64,000 nucleotides of DNA, taken from assembly GCF_007655135.1 (NCBI RefSeq), contig NC_045127.1:7573001-7637000 (forward strand), read 5' to 3'. The stretch is from Punica granatum. Its lineage: Eukaryota > Streptophyta > Magnoliopsida > Myrtales > Lythraceae. The number at the start of each line of letters is the position of its first letter. Position 1 is the stretch's first letter. The notes below the pieces were generated by a model. That model saw only the letters and a program-made list of their open reading frames with translations. It had not been told where the DNA came from and did not search any database. A program made the position numbers and the translations under genes. Shown piece after piece: positions 49,849 through 60,700 of this stretch.

Positions 49849-52800
49849 TGTTACCTGGCTTAGAGATCTCACTGCTCTTGAAACTTTCAGGAATTTCCTG
49901 CGCTTTTGGGTTCAGTTGGGATGGTTTCCGAAAGTTTTTGTCTCAATATCTTTTTTGTTCTTTAAGCTTCTCTTGTAGTTGGATCCAATTAAAGATTACT
50001 CCCCATGTAATTTTTGACAGAAAGTAAATATAGAAATGGGCCTTTTGGCCATTTCACTGCGTTTCAAGGAAATAATTATTAATGTCTTTATAGGAAAAGA
50101 CATGGTTTGATTTAAACGTACACAAAAGGTTGGCGTAATTGATTTAGTATTGTATTTGGTCAATCTTATGCCAAATACTTGGAAATTTTATTTTTATAGA
50201 ACCAATCCATCACCAAAATTAAAGAAATGAAAATCAAAATGTTGATTTGGCCAAGAAGATGTAATGCATTGATATACATATTTGTTTGAAATTAAAAAGA
50301 AAAGGTTTGATTTTGCCATATAATCTTCCAATATTCTAATTATCTTCTCTTCATTATTCTTATATTAAGCCTCGAAATTCTCTTGCAATTGAAGAAAAGG
50401 TTGCGTAAGCACAAAAAAACCCTAGTTCCCTTTGGGTCGTGGAAAAGTTCGAAAATTTGCGGGATTATCCGCACTTTCCCTGCAAATTACTTTTTGTTTG
50501 GGAGAAAAAAAAACTTCCCGGGAGAATGCCTGATAGGAAAAGGAATACCGAAGAGAGAATTGGCATGTTGAGAATCCAATGGTGAACCCCACCTCAGGAT
50601 TCTAATGAAAAGATCAAACTCCCAATGAACTCTTCTTCTATCACTTGTCGAGTAAATTGCATCATCAAACAAGGGCATCAATGTAAACTGCAATCACCCG
50701 TCAATTTATTTTCGATGCGTACCTTGTATTTGGAAGCTCAACAAGTACTAACTAATGCAATTTGAGTCAAGGTGGCTCACAAAAGATAAGGTTCTACCAA
50801 TTAAGAATCATTTTCATTCGCAATATTTGAATTCGAAATTTTCTTAGAGTACATAAGGGCCGAACCAGTTGAATCAATCCTTACTGGTTCCCATCAATTC
50901 ATTTAGGGAGACGATTTTTACTCAAATTCTCAATTTTGGAACGATATTTAAAAAAAATACAAAAGGCATGACATTTTATTTTAGTCTCAAATTTAGCACA
51001 CCGTTATATATTCCGTCAATTTTAACGGTATAGGCTGACTAGGCATTAACGACGTCAGGTGTTGCCGTATTATTCGATGGGGAGGGGGCGGAGGTGGTGG
51101 CCCGAATTGAGTCTCCTTCAATTCCGGTGGTAGTGACCTCGATAGCGATCACCATCCCCCAATTAGGGTCGGGCCATCACAAAGATCGTTGTTGATCCCG
51201 CTTGGGGAGTGGTGGCCGCAATCGAGGCCACCATCGTAGGTACACCTCCTCCTTAGCTTAAGCTCCCCCTCGACCCTCAATTTTTAAAATTTTTAGCATT
51301 ATTTTTATTAAATAAAAAATATGGAATCCGCTCATCAAATAATGTAGCGACACGCGATACCATTCCTAGTCAGCTAATACAATTATAATTGATGGAATAT
51401 TTAATGTTGTGCTAGATTTGAGATTAAAATGAAAGGTCATGTCTTTTTGTATTATTTTCCAAAAGTTATGCTAGAATTGATAATTTCAACAAATATCGTG
51501 CTTTTTTTTAATGTAATTAGCCCTTCATTTAACATATCGAACACTGCAATTACATTATCAAAAATAAAATGTCGTGCTAAATTTGAAACTGACTCAAAAG
51601 ATCATGCTATATGTGCAATTTCTGAAAGATCATGCTAACGAAAATTCATACTAGATTTGAAACTGAAGTAAAAGATCGTGTCTTTTGTGTTATTTCAAAA
51701 AGATTATGCTAGAAATAAAAATTTGGGCAAAGGTTATTTATTTATTATGTCTTTAACCCTTTACATTTACTTATTATTAATGTTATTAAATTTATTTTCC
51801 TATCTTGAGTCTTGACTCGGCCATTACCAGACCAGAGTTGGATGGGGGCCCTTCTTTCTAGCCACGCGCACGCGAACCACGTGAAAGCCACCGGAACATG
51901 CTATAATACGTTTCCCCCGTGGGCTCCGCCCATTCGATCATTGGCTGGTGCAGGCGGCTCGAGGAGATGAGTGCTGGCCACGCGCTGGCGGGGGGCGGGG
52001 GGAAGGATATTCATTTGGGACGTCCCTCGTGTCCCTTCGTCATGCCACAAAGCTAAAAAATACACCGAAGACAGACAGACGGAGAGACAGACAGACCCAT
52101 CGATCTCTGTCCCGATTTCAGCAGCTTTCCTTGCCTTTTCTCCTCCATCAACCCCCCAAATCTTCCATGGCTTTATCTCACAAATCATACTAAAAATGTT
52201 CATCATCATAATAATAACTAATAATAACTAATATATCTTAAGATAATCATACGACTTAACGTTAAAACAAAAAAACAAATAAAGAATCGATCTGAATTGA
52301 TTCAAGCGGTTCGATACTTATTTCGCTTAAGAAAAGTCTCGAATTTGAATTTTTATGACTGCAGATAATTCACGATTTGAAAATTTTATTCCCTAGTGTA
52401 CCGATTCGACTCAATATTCACATTTAAAAAAAAAAAAACAAAGAAAGAAAGATAATCTTTTCTAGACCATGTTTTTTCTATAAAAAAAATTATGGATTTA
52501 TTTATTGTAGATTTTCCAAGTGGTTTTTGGCCGGGCAGGCATACGGCGATGGATTGTGTCGCGTAATAATGAAACTTGTGATTGATAGATAGTACAACAA
52601 CCAATTTTATTATCCATCTTCAACCGTTGGCTGAATCCCATGTCCTGAGTGTAGATATACACTTCTTTTGACCTGGAAATAATGGCCTTCACCATAATTG
52701 CTGCCGCCATGAAAATCTTAGAACTTTCAGATACAATACAAAACCAAAAACCAAGAACCGAAAACTCTGCCATACTTCAAGAACCGACCTTTAGACTAAC

Positions 52801-52900
52801 AGTTAGGTACTTCATCATCGACAAAAACTCGATTAAATACCATCAAACAGCATGATAAGAACGACGATCAAAGATCAATTCCGGTAGATATTAAAAAAGA
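49849..52900. other. Intergenic DNA with one inverted-repeat element
   Basis: 3' flank of TYW1 and spacer. Apart from the element at about 50905-51735, I see AT-rich unstructured DNA. Around 51990-52210 overlapping open frames of 81-102 codons occur on both strands in a GC-richer patch with a (GACA)n-like tract; no motif supports a gene. Confidence 0.45.
50905..51735. mobile_element. Mutator-like inverted-repeat element, GC-rich core
   Basis: The left arm (about 50905-51080) and the reverse complement of a segment ending near 51520 match over about 150 bases; shared words include CTCAAAT, TAGCACA, GCTGACTAGG. The core (51075-51260) is GC-rich (GGTCGGGCC, GGTGGTGGC) and resembles the core of the element at 12101-12811. 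To the right, part of the arm is repeated once more (51590-51735, GATCGTGTCTTTTGTG), so the right end is duplicated or two copies overlap. No target duplication was identified. Confidence 0.5.
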
Positions 52901-53145
52901 AAAACTCGAAGTTAATTAGAGACAGCCTGTTCCATCTTCATGTCGGGTTTTCTTGCTCCTTGTGCTACCTGTTGATACAAGGAAATGACGGGAACAGGAG
53001 AGAAACAAATGGGCACAAAATATCTGAGACCACCACCATATCATCATTATCCATCAAAATCCAATCAAATTAGAATCCTCAAGAAAAAGGCAGAAAAGAG
53101 CCAAAAAGAAAAAAAAAGAAAAAAACAGAAATGGAAAATCAATTA

Positions 53146-53502
53146 TCAGCTGCTCTTGCGGGGCTTGTAGCTCTTCCTCCTAGCTCTGCTTCTCGTGATG
53201 GGGGGTCCCTGTCCCTGCTCCTCTGACTGCTGGTGATCTTCCTTCTCCTCCTCAGCTCCTCCTTGTTCTTCCTCCCTGGGTTTGGCTCTCTTTGGATCAC
53301 TTTTGTTGTCTCCCTCAGCATCTGATGCTTTCGGTTCTCGTTCTTCTGGTTTCGGCTCTGTCGCTACGATCTTCCTGGGTCTGCCTCTCTTTCTTGGAGG
53401 GGGCTGCTGTTGTTTGGCTTCATCAGCATCAGCTGCTGAAGAAGTTGCCTCTGCTATTGCTACTGATAGCTCCTTTGTCTTCTGAGGCTTCTTCTTCCCC
53501 AT
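53146..53502 (-). CDS. Small AT-hook protein
   Basis: 118-aa, highly charged, single-exon protein, probably nuclear. It begins MGKKKPQKTKEL. It has one canonical AT-hook (PPPRKRGRPRKIV, about residues 34-46) that would bind the minor groove of AT-rich DNA. A Glu/Lys-rich central part (EEEQGGAEEEKEDHQQ) follows, then a basic tail (TRSRARRKSYKPRKSS) suited to nuclear import or further DNA contact. The layout resembles HMG-type nucleosome-binding small proteins, but there is no folded domain. The start is the first ATG, preceded by a CT-rich leader. The overlapping plus-strand frames have low-complexity translations. Gene reality is supported by the codon-like composition and the intact motif; expression is unknown. 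Confidence 0.75.
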   Translation of the reverse strand: MGKKKPQKTKELSVAIAEATSSAADADEAKQQQPPPRKRGRPRKIVATEPKPEEREPKASDAEGDNKSDPKRAKPREEEQGGAEEEKEDHQQSEEQGQGPPITRSRARRKSYKPRKSS

Positions 53503-53869
53503 ACTAAATATATTAATATCCCAACAATTGAATCAATCAGATATCCAAACTCAAAAAACCCAGTATCTTCCTTCTATCACAGCGAATCAATCTGATCCCA
53601 AGCTCCAAATTTTTTTTATTATTGTCTAATACCCAGAAGCCTCAAAAAAGCAAGAGACAAAAATATTCAATCTTTCTGCAACTAAAGCCAAACAACAGAT
53701 ATATATGAACACAATAACAATCTATCCTCTTCTCACTAATAGCTCTGCTTCTCTATCCAACCATCACTTGAACAAGCTTCTTCTTCCCCTTTCAACCAAA
53801 AAAAAAAAATCTTCTTCTTCAACCTTTTTGCAACTAAAGCCAACAGCGGATATGAACACAAGAACTATC

Positions 53870-53871
53870 TA

Positions 53872-53914
<43 letters not shown>

Positions 53915-53985
53915 AGGAAGTGGGGGTAAAAATTTAATCTTTGACCAGCAGCAAGATTCATCCACAAAACCCACTTTTCTCAGCA

Positions 53986-54036
<51 letters not shown>

Positions 54037-54155
54037 CTCTTTCAATCAACCAACAGGATAAATTAATGAAGCTCAGCAAATCTCTAATCTTCCCCTTCCA
54101 TGTTTCTCTCTAGGCTTTATGTCTGCGCCTCTCTCTCTCTCTCTCTCTCTCCTTT
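53870..54155 (-). promoter_or_regulatory. Leader region with three (CT/GA)n tracts
   Basis: Three long CT runs (plus strand) at about 53873-53911, 53989-54034 and 54129-54151, with a shorter one near 54288. They lie 370-650 bp upstream of the AT-hook start codon, read as GA on that gene's strand, and probably fall in its leader or promoter. GA repeats are bound by BPC/GAGA-binding factors in plants; use here is inference. Confidence 0.55.
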
Positions 54156-54404
54156 TTTCTTCTATACTTTTTTTTGGGGTTGGGGAATAAAGAAGATGAA
54201 AACGAAGGAGGAAATGAGGTCGAAAGGGAGGAAGTGAAGAGACTGAGGAGGGCAAGAAAACATAATAAGATAGGGGGAAGTGTGTGTCTCTCTCTCCCTG
54301 TGCCTTAATAGCTTCCCGACCGAGTCTCCTCTCTTTATGCCCCGTTTGGCTCTGTCCTTGTTTCTTGCTCTTAGCATTCTACATAACGGACGACTTCCAT
54401 AAAC

Positions 54405-54770
54405 ACTGCTATTCATCTAATGGGGTTATAATGATTGTTAAACTCAACTCAACTCCATTTCAAACATTTATATAATATTTAAGTGAAATTATAATGATGG
54501 TTATAAAAAGTATATGTAAAAATTTATTATTAAATTAAATAAAATGATAAAAAAATAATTGTATTATTGAATTGAGAAAAAAGTAATAAATAGTTAAGAA
54601 AATTTAATATTAAAAAATTAATTGTAATAATTATTAAGAAAAAAATTTGTGAGAGAATTTATTATTATATTGAAGAAAATGATAAAAAAGTAATAATTGA
54701 ATTGTTGAATTGAGGAAAAAGTAAAGTAGAGTTAAATTATACTCCATAACCAAATAAATAATTTTAGTGA
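54405..54770. mobile_element. AT-rich MITE-related copy C
   Basis: Contains GTAATAAATAGTTAAG, TTTAATATTAAAAA and TTGAATTGTTGAATTGAGG, the same words as the MITE copies at 30455-30795 and 37784-38075. Segments near CTCAACTCAACTCC (left) and GAGTTAAATTATACTCC (right) are inverted. Borders are approximate. Non-coding. Confidence 0.5.
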
Positions 54771-55407
54771 AATATTATAATCTAAGTTCTTGTTAGTTAA
54801 GGCAAATTTCTTCTCAGATCCTCAACTTAATTATAGCTGACGTGAGATATTTTTTTAGTGAATTTAGGACCCCTCCACTCATGACTAGTAGCTTTTGTTT
54901 TTCAATAGGCAACTAACAACTTATTCAAAATCTCCTTATATGATTTCAAATAAACATGAAAAGGTGTAATTTTTCATTTTGATGTCTTTGCTCAATGAAT
55001 CATTCGCTCCATTTCTATATTTAAATCAAGTTAACATAAACTAACTTGGAGTGGTTTAGGTAATTCGATATCTGATTCTTTTGAATAAGTCTTGTGAACA
55101 AAAAAAATTTATGAATGAAGAGTTTTATTTGTTATGGACTAATGTGGTTCAAATCTAGATTAGTTGTTAGAGCTATTAAACTTTTGAATCTCAGTTGATG
55201 CATATAGAAAAAATAGCATGATAAAATTATTCATATAATAACTTTTGTAACTTGAAAAATTCAATAAAAATAAATTTATCTCCCACCATATTAAATAGGA
55301 TTAGAATAGTAATCATCAAAATAAATTTTAAGTTATTTTTTATTAAAAAGTAAAAGTAAAAATAAAATATTTATCTCCCACCCTATTAAATAGGATTGAA
55401 TAGTACA

Positions 55408-55927
55408 TGTTGAAGAGTAAAATGAGATAAATTCCACATCGGAAAACAAAAACAAAATCCATGGGTTAATATATGACTTAAGTACCATCACTTATCAGCT
55501 TAAGTTTTTAAGTAGATATGAACTCAGGTCCATATAAACCCAATGAAAATTAAATATGGTTTTAGAGCCCAGGTTATGCATATGCGTGCCCACACGCGTA
55601 TGCACACTCACACCACGCTGACCCAATGTTGAGTGCAGCCAAAGTACGCCTCGTGTTAGTCCCCCTTCACCTGAGAACAGAAGAGTAGCCCGACTCGAGG
55701 TCAGTTATTGAGAGGCAGATGTTTAATGGCATGTGACAACATATAAGCAGAAATAAACTACACGTTGCACACGAAGACAGGTGTTAAGGAGTAAATTGGG
55801 ACAAATCCCACATTTGAAAATAAAAAGAAAATTCATGGGTTAAAATATGATTTAGGTACCACCACTTATCAGTTTGAGTTTTTAAGTAGATATGGGCCAG
55901 GATCTGTATAAGCCAAATGAAAATTCA
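55408..55927 (+). mobile_element. TRIM (miniature LTR retrotransposon)
   Basis: About 520 bp. Two direct terminal repeats, 55408-55553 and 55792-55927, are about 140 bp each; both start TGTT and contain TTCATGGGTTAA or CCATGGGTTAA plus CACTTATCAG and TTTTTAAGTAGATATG. Immediately inside the left repeat is TGGTTTTAGAGCC (55557-55569), a mutated form of the primer-binding site for initiator methionine tRNA. There is no coding region. These are the defining features of terminal-repeat retrotransposons in miniature. The LTR word TCCACATCGG or TCCCACATTTG fits known plant TRIM and LTR starts. Confidence 0.75.
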
Positions 55928-56035
55928 ATAGTAAATATGAAAATAAAATTTAGGTTATTTTTTATTAAAATAAAGTTTACGTTAAAATTTATTATTGACA
56001 AAACACAATAACTAAAAATCCGTATTATGTACATA

Positions 56036-56054
56036 TATATATATATATATATAG
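56036..56054. repeat. (AT)n microsatellite
   Basis: AT dinucleotide run within the AT-rich repeat region. Confidence 0.8.
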
Positions 56055-57002
56055 TTGTATCTCACCTTACTAAATATGGTTAGAATAATAAATATTAAAA
56101 TAAATTTTAAGTTAATTTTTATTAAAAAGTTAAAAAGAAAGGAAAAAATTTATATTTATCTATCACCCTATTAAAATGGGGTTGAATAGTAAATACTAAA
56201 ATAAAGTTTAGGTTAATTTTTTTATATAGAAAATAATCACATATATCTCAACCCTTTTAAATTTTCTTAGATATATCTCATACTTTAAAAATTATCTAAA
56301 AAAGGCTAACGTTTCTATTATGTTTGCCATCTATCCTACCGTGACTTTTTCCGTCAAGAATAGACGGAGAGTCTGACTTGGCTCCGTTATGTAGGTGACG
56401 ACACCTACACAAAAAATTATATGAGCCCCTTGTCCACTTTCCAGCCATCTCTTTCTTTTCCTTTCCAATTGCCGCTCACACTATCCCTCAAATTTTCCAT
56501 TTCCCTCTCAGCCTCTTCAAATTCTCTATAAATCAAAATGAAATCGGGGGTTTTTCAGTAATAAACAGAGACAATTAGTGTTGTGTTCAACGAATAGAAG
56601 GAAGCAAAGTGTGAAAGTCCATCGTCATAATTGACGAACGCTGCTGTTCAAGCAGGTATTTGGGTTGATTTTGACTGATTGTTGGAGTTGTGGGAGGAAG
56701 CCGAGTTAGGAATTGACTATTTGTCGGAGTGGTGTGATGAAGGTAAGTTCGAGTTGGGGATGAGTTGGAGGTAAGGGTTCATCACAACAAACAATTGAAG
56801 CATTTGGTGGGATCTTCGCTGTCGGGCCTTTCATTGCCAAGTGAACCCTCGAATGTTCCTTTCATTTGCTCTGTCTTCTTTGTTCATATCATTAAAGAAT
56901 ACAACATGCTTAAAATTTTTTTTTCCTTTGCAGGTTTGGTGGACCCGAGCTTGTGCCCCTATTTGTTTATGAATTCCAAAGTGAAGAGAAAATGTAAGAG
57001 GG

Positions 57003-57643
57003 CGTTTGGTTTCAAAGTTAAATTATGATTTCGTTTGATTTTAAATTTTTAAAAATTAAAATATAACCCATAAATTTTTAATTTTTTAAAAAATGCCCCA
57101 AGCTCTCTCTCTCTCCACACTCAACTCTCTCTCTCCTGCTCTTCCCATGCCCTTCCTCCCTCGATCGGTGAAGCTGGACGAGGACCAGATTGCGGAGCTC
57201 CGCGAGATCTTTCACTCCTTCGACAAGAACGGAGACGGCAGCCTCACCGAGCTCGAGCTCGGCTCGCTCCTCCGGTCGGTCGGGCTCAAGCCCAGCCCCG
57301 AGCAGCTCGAGGCACTCACCCAGAAACCCTAAAACCAACAACGGCCCATGGAGTTCTCCGAGTTCGTGGCCCTCGTGGCACCCTCAGTCCTCCCCAGCCC
57401 CTACAAGTCTCCCTACTCAGAGGAGCAGCTGAGGCAGATCTTCAAACCGTTCGATCGGGATCGGGAAAGGACGATGAACAGTGTGGCTTGAGGAGGAAGA
57501 CGATGAATAGTGTTCTGGAGGGGAGAGAAAGGGTGGGGCAAAATTGAGAAATTTTAAAAAGTGAGGGTTGTTTTGAAATTTTAAAAAATTTAGAGTTGAG
57601 TTAAAATCAAGATTTTAAAATCATATCAACAATCCAAACAGAG
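57003..57643. mobile_element. Nested inverted-repeat element carrying a gene fragment
   Basis: Left end AGGGCGTTTGGTTTC and right end CCAAACAGAGCC are inverted. The pairing continues inward over roughly 100 bases (TTATGATTTCGTTTGATTTTAAA against its partner, then ATAACCC/GAGGGTT and ATGCCCC/GGGGCA). A possible TAA duplication flanks it (GTAAG left, CCTAAG right). Tips and duplication fit a Tourist/PIF-Harbinger element. It encloses a GC-rich EF-hand gene fragment, so it behaves as a gene-capturing MITE. Confidence 0.6.
57093..57491 (+). pseudogene. Captured fragment of a calmodulin-like (CML) EF-hand gene
   Basis: From the ATG at 57093 an intact first EF-hand is readable: SVKLDEDQIAELREIF then DKNGDGSLTELE (a 12-residue loop with D1, N3, D5, S7, E12 in place), and GLKPSPEQLEAL. 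The second EF-hand loop is destroyed: the frame hits TAA at 57330, with local base losses replacing the loop start. Just downstream, in the same frame, EFSEFVALVAPSVLPSPYKS and SEEQLRQIFKPFDRDRE are still readable, then a stop at 57489 truncates the third EF-hand. This matches an intronless CML15/16/18-type calcium sensor cut after the third hand's first residues. Its GC content contrasts sharply with the surroundings, as expected of capture by a transposon. A 79-aa single-EF-hand peptide could still be made. Confidence 0.8.
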
Positions 57644-57744
57644 CCTAAGTAATCCATTTGTTCGCTCAGTAACTTTGTTAATATAATATGTTATGTTAGT
57701 TTTCTATTGCTTTATATATTAGCAGGATGGGAACATAGTTTGGC

Positions 57745-60700
57745 TTGATTTTATATCATGGAGATTATATGCAGTTTAAGTCTAAATTGATGTATCTTGG
57801 AGGTTGTCAAACCATAATAGTTGTAAACCATGATAGAATGTCATGGCATGAGTTGAAAGGCAGATTAGATGATTTTGGTTACAAAGAACCGAAGATGATG
57901 TGGTATGTGCTTCCTAACTGTAGCTTAGGGAATGGCTTGAGAGAAATGAACACATATATTGAGGTGGGGCAAATGGCTGACCTTGGGGTTAAATTTGGAC
58001 ATATTGATGTGTATGTCGAAGTCGACAGAAAGGATGATAATGCTGCTGATGAGGGAGGATATGATGCTTATGATGAAGGTGATGCTGGTGATCAGGGAGG
58101 AGGTGATGTTCATGATGATGATGTTGATGGTTTTACGAATTGGGATGAGGGAGGAAATGATGTCATGACAATGATGAAGAGAATGATGATCATCCTAAGT
58201 ACTATCCACCTCATGACTCAGATAGTACTGATAAGGAAGAGTACGTAAGTGAGAATAATAATGAAGAATTCATGAATGGTCAGAGAAACAAGAAGATGAT
58301 CTTCTTGGCTAAAAAAGGATTAGCTTTGCAAGCTAGTTGCCGTGGATATGAGAGTGATTATGTTTACTCGAGTGATGAAGTGGTTACTCTTAATAGCACT
58401 GATAATGAGGCATAAAACAGTAGAAAAGGCAAAAGGTTCAAGACTTTTAATGAAAAGTATGATATGCATAGTATAAAATTTAAAGTAAGCTTGATGTTTT
58501 AGACACCTAATCAGTTGAAGACTGCTGTGAAGAATTATGTCATTTGGAATGGTTACTATATAAAATGGGAGAAGTCTGGTGGTAATGGTAAAATGAAGGC
58601 AATATGCAAAGACCGCCCTTGGCGATTATGTGCTAATCGTTGCAAAAAAGGGAGGCCTTTGTTGTGAAGACTTTGAATGACCAACACACATGTTACAGGG
58701 TTTCAAGGAATAACTAAGTAACCTATGATTGGATAGCATACCACTTTTTAGAAAACTTTCGAACTAATATGAATCGGAAGGTTTCAGGTTTTATACAAGA
58801 ATTAAATAAGAAATTTGGGATCATAGGGAGTAACGCCACTTGTTACAAAGCTAGGTCTCTTGCACTGAAGATGATATAAGGAACTGTGACTAAGTATTAC
58901 CATTTGCTGCCCTTCTATGTTACTGAGCTGAAGAAGGTGAACAAGGGTAGCACATTCGAAGTTGTAGTTGATAGAGACACATTCAGTTGTTAGATTTAAG
59001 AGGATGTATGTTTGCTTCGAAGGATTGAGAAATGGGCTTTCTTGAAAGTTGTAGAAGAGTGATTGGTCTCGATGGTTATTTCTTGAAGACTGAATTGTGG
59101 GGCAAGCTATTAAGTGCAGATGGGAGAGATGAAAACAATCAAATGTTCCTACTTGCATGGGCAATGGTAGAAGGAGAAAATGAGGCCTCATGAAGATGGT
59201 TTATTCAGCTCTTAAAGAATGACTTGAGACTCTCTGAATGATATGGTTGGACCATTATTAGTAACCAACAAAAGGTATTGATTTCCCTTTCTTGTTATTT
59301 TTTTTCAATTGTTTTCAGTTTACTTAGTGTGCTTTCATCATATTTATGCAGGGGCTTGAGAATGTAATCAGGACTCTTTTACCTCATGTGGAGCACAAAA
59401 ATTCTGAGAGACATTTATATGCAAATTGGAAGAAAAGGCATAAAGGTCTTGCATTGAAGTCTTGTTTCTAGAGATCTGTTAGTAGCACAATTGAGACAAA
59501 GTTTATAAGAATTATTGATGAAATGAGAGCACTCTCAGTCCAGGCTGCAAATGATTTTGAGGAGATTGATGTCGAGAAGTTTTGCAGAGCATATATCAAT
59601 GAGTGACCTAAGTGTGATATTGTATATAACAACATATGTGAGTATTTTAATAACTATATATTGCTTGCTAGGAGTAAGCATATAATAGACTTGTTAAAAG
59701 ATATTAGGACTGCAGTTATGAAGAGAATGGCAGAGAAAATGGAGCTCTTTGTGGGTTCTACTGATATTTTATGCCCTAAGATAAGGAAAATAGTATAGGA
59801 GAACAAGGACAGTACTAGGTAATGTGAACCCACACATGGTGATGATTCGAGATTCCAAGTTGGGCACTTTGGGAATGCATATGTTGTTGACTTACTTGCT
59901 AGGACTTGCACTTGTAGGAGATGGAATCTAATAGGAATACCATGGCCGCATGATGTGAGCTACATCAATGTATTGTGGCAAGATGTTGAAGATTATGTTA
60001 GTGGTTGGCTAAAGAGAAATGTGTATATGCTAGCCTATCAATAGTTAATTCCTCAATTGAATGGTAAGAGACTATGGTGTAAGCCTCAAGGTGATCATGT
60101 ATTCCCTCATCTTATCAAGAAACAATCAAGAAGCCCAAATCAAAGTAAAACAGAGCATATTAGTGAACAAGAACCCAAGGGTTCTAAACTTTCAAGAAAA
60201 GGAATAGAAATGAATTGCCCGACATGCAAGGAATATGGTCACAATAGGATTACGTGCAAAAAGAAAGGAAAATAACGAAATGATGGAACATGTGAAGTAA
60301 GTTATTTTTTTAATTGCTTTCATTGGCTTATATTTAATTGCTTCCTAAGGGAGCTCATTGTGGGTTCTGCCTTGATTGGCATGTTAGACAAGAGAATGAG
60401 ATGTTATTGGACCAACAAGTAGATGTCCAGAGCCAGGTGATTCAAGCTGACACAGAGTAGGGCCAGCATAGAGATGCAACACCTATCATAAGGGTAGGGC
60501 AACCTTCTAATTATAGGAGTTTAAGGAAGTGCTCGATATGCAAGAAGTATGGTCACAATAAGAATACTTGTAAAAAGAAAGGAAAACAACCAATTGATGG
60601 AACAAGTAAAGTAATTTTTTAAAATAAATTTTCTCGTTAGTTTATATTTAATTGCTTCCCGATGATCTCTTTGTGGGTTATATCTTGATTGACAAGTTAG

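Larger units (their letters stand above)
55250..56228. repeat. AT-rich repeated unit, probable Helitron-derived DNA
   Basis: A unit of about 100 bp recurs at least four times (near 55280, 55375, 56060 and 56165). It is built on ATCTCCCACC, TATTAAATAGGATT, GAATAGTAA and AAATTTTAAGTTA. The stretch 55940-56025 also matches 63440-63535 on the far side of the large Mutator-like element, in the same orientation (AAATTTATTATT...CACAATAACTAAAAATCCG). The latter copy ends in a Helitron-like terminus. I therefore read these as parts of one or more Helitrons that were later interrupted. Confidence 0.45.

Noticed and set aside
51901..52231. Overlapping 81-102-codon frames on both strands
   Set aside because: GC-richer patch with a GACA-like tract. 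No motif, no conserved texture and no clear single frame.
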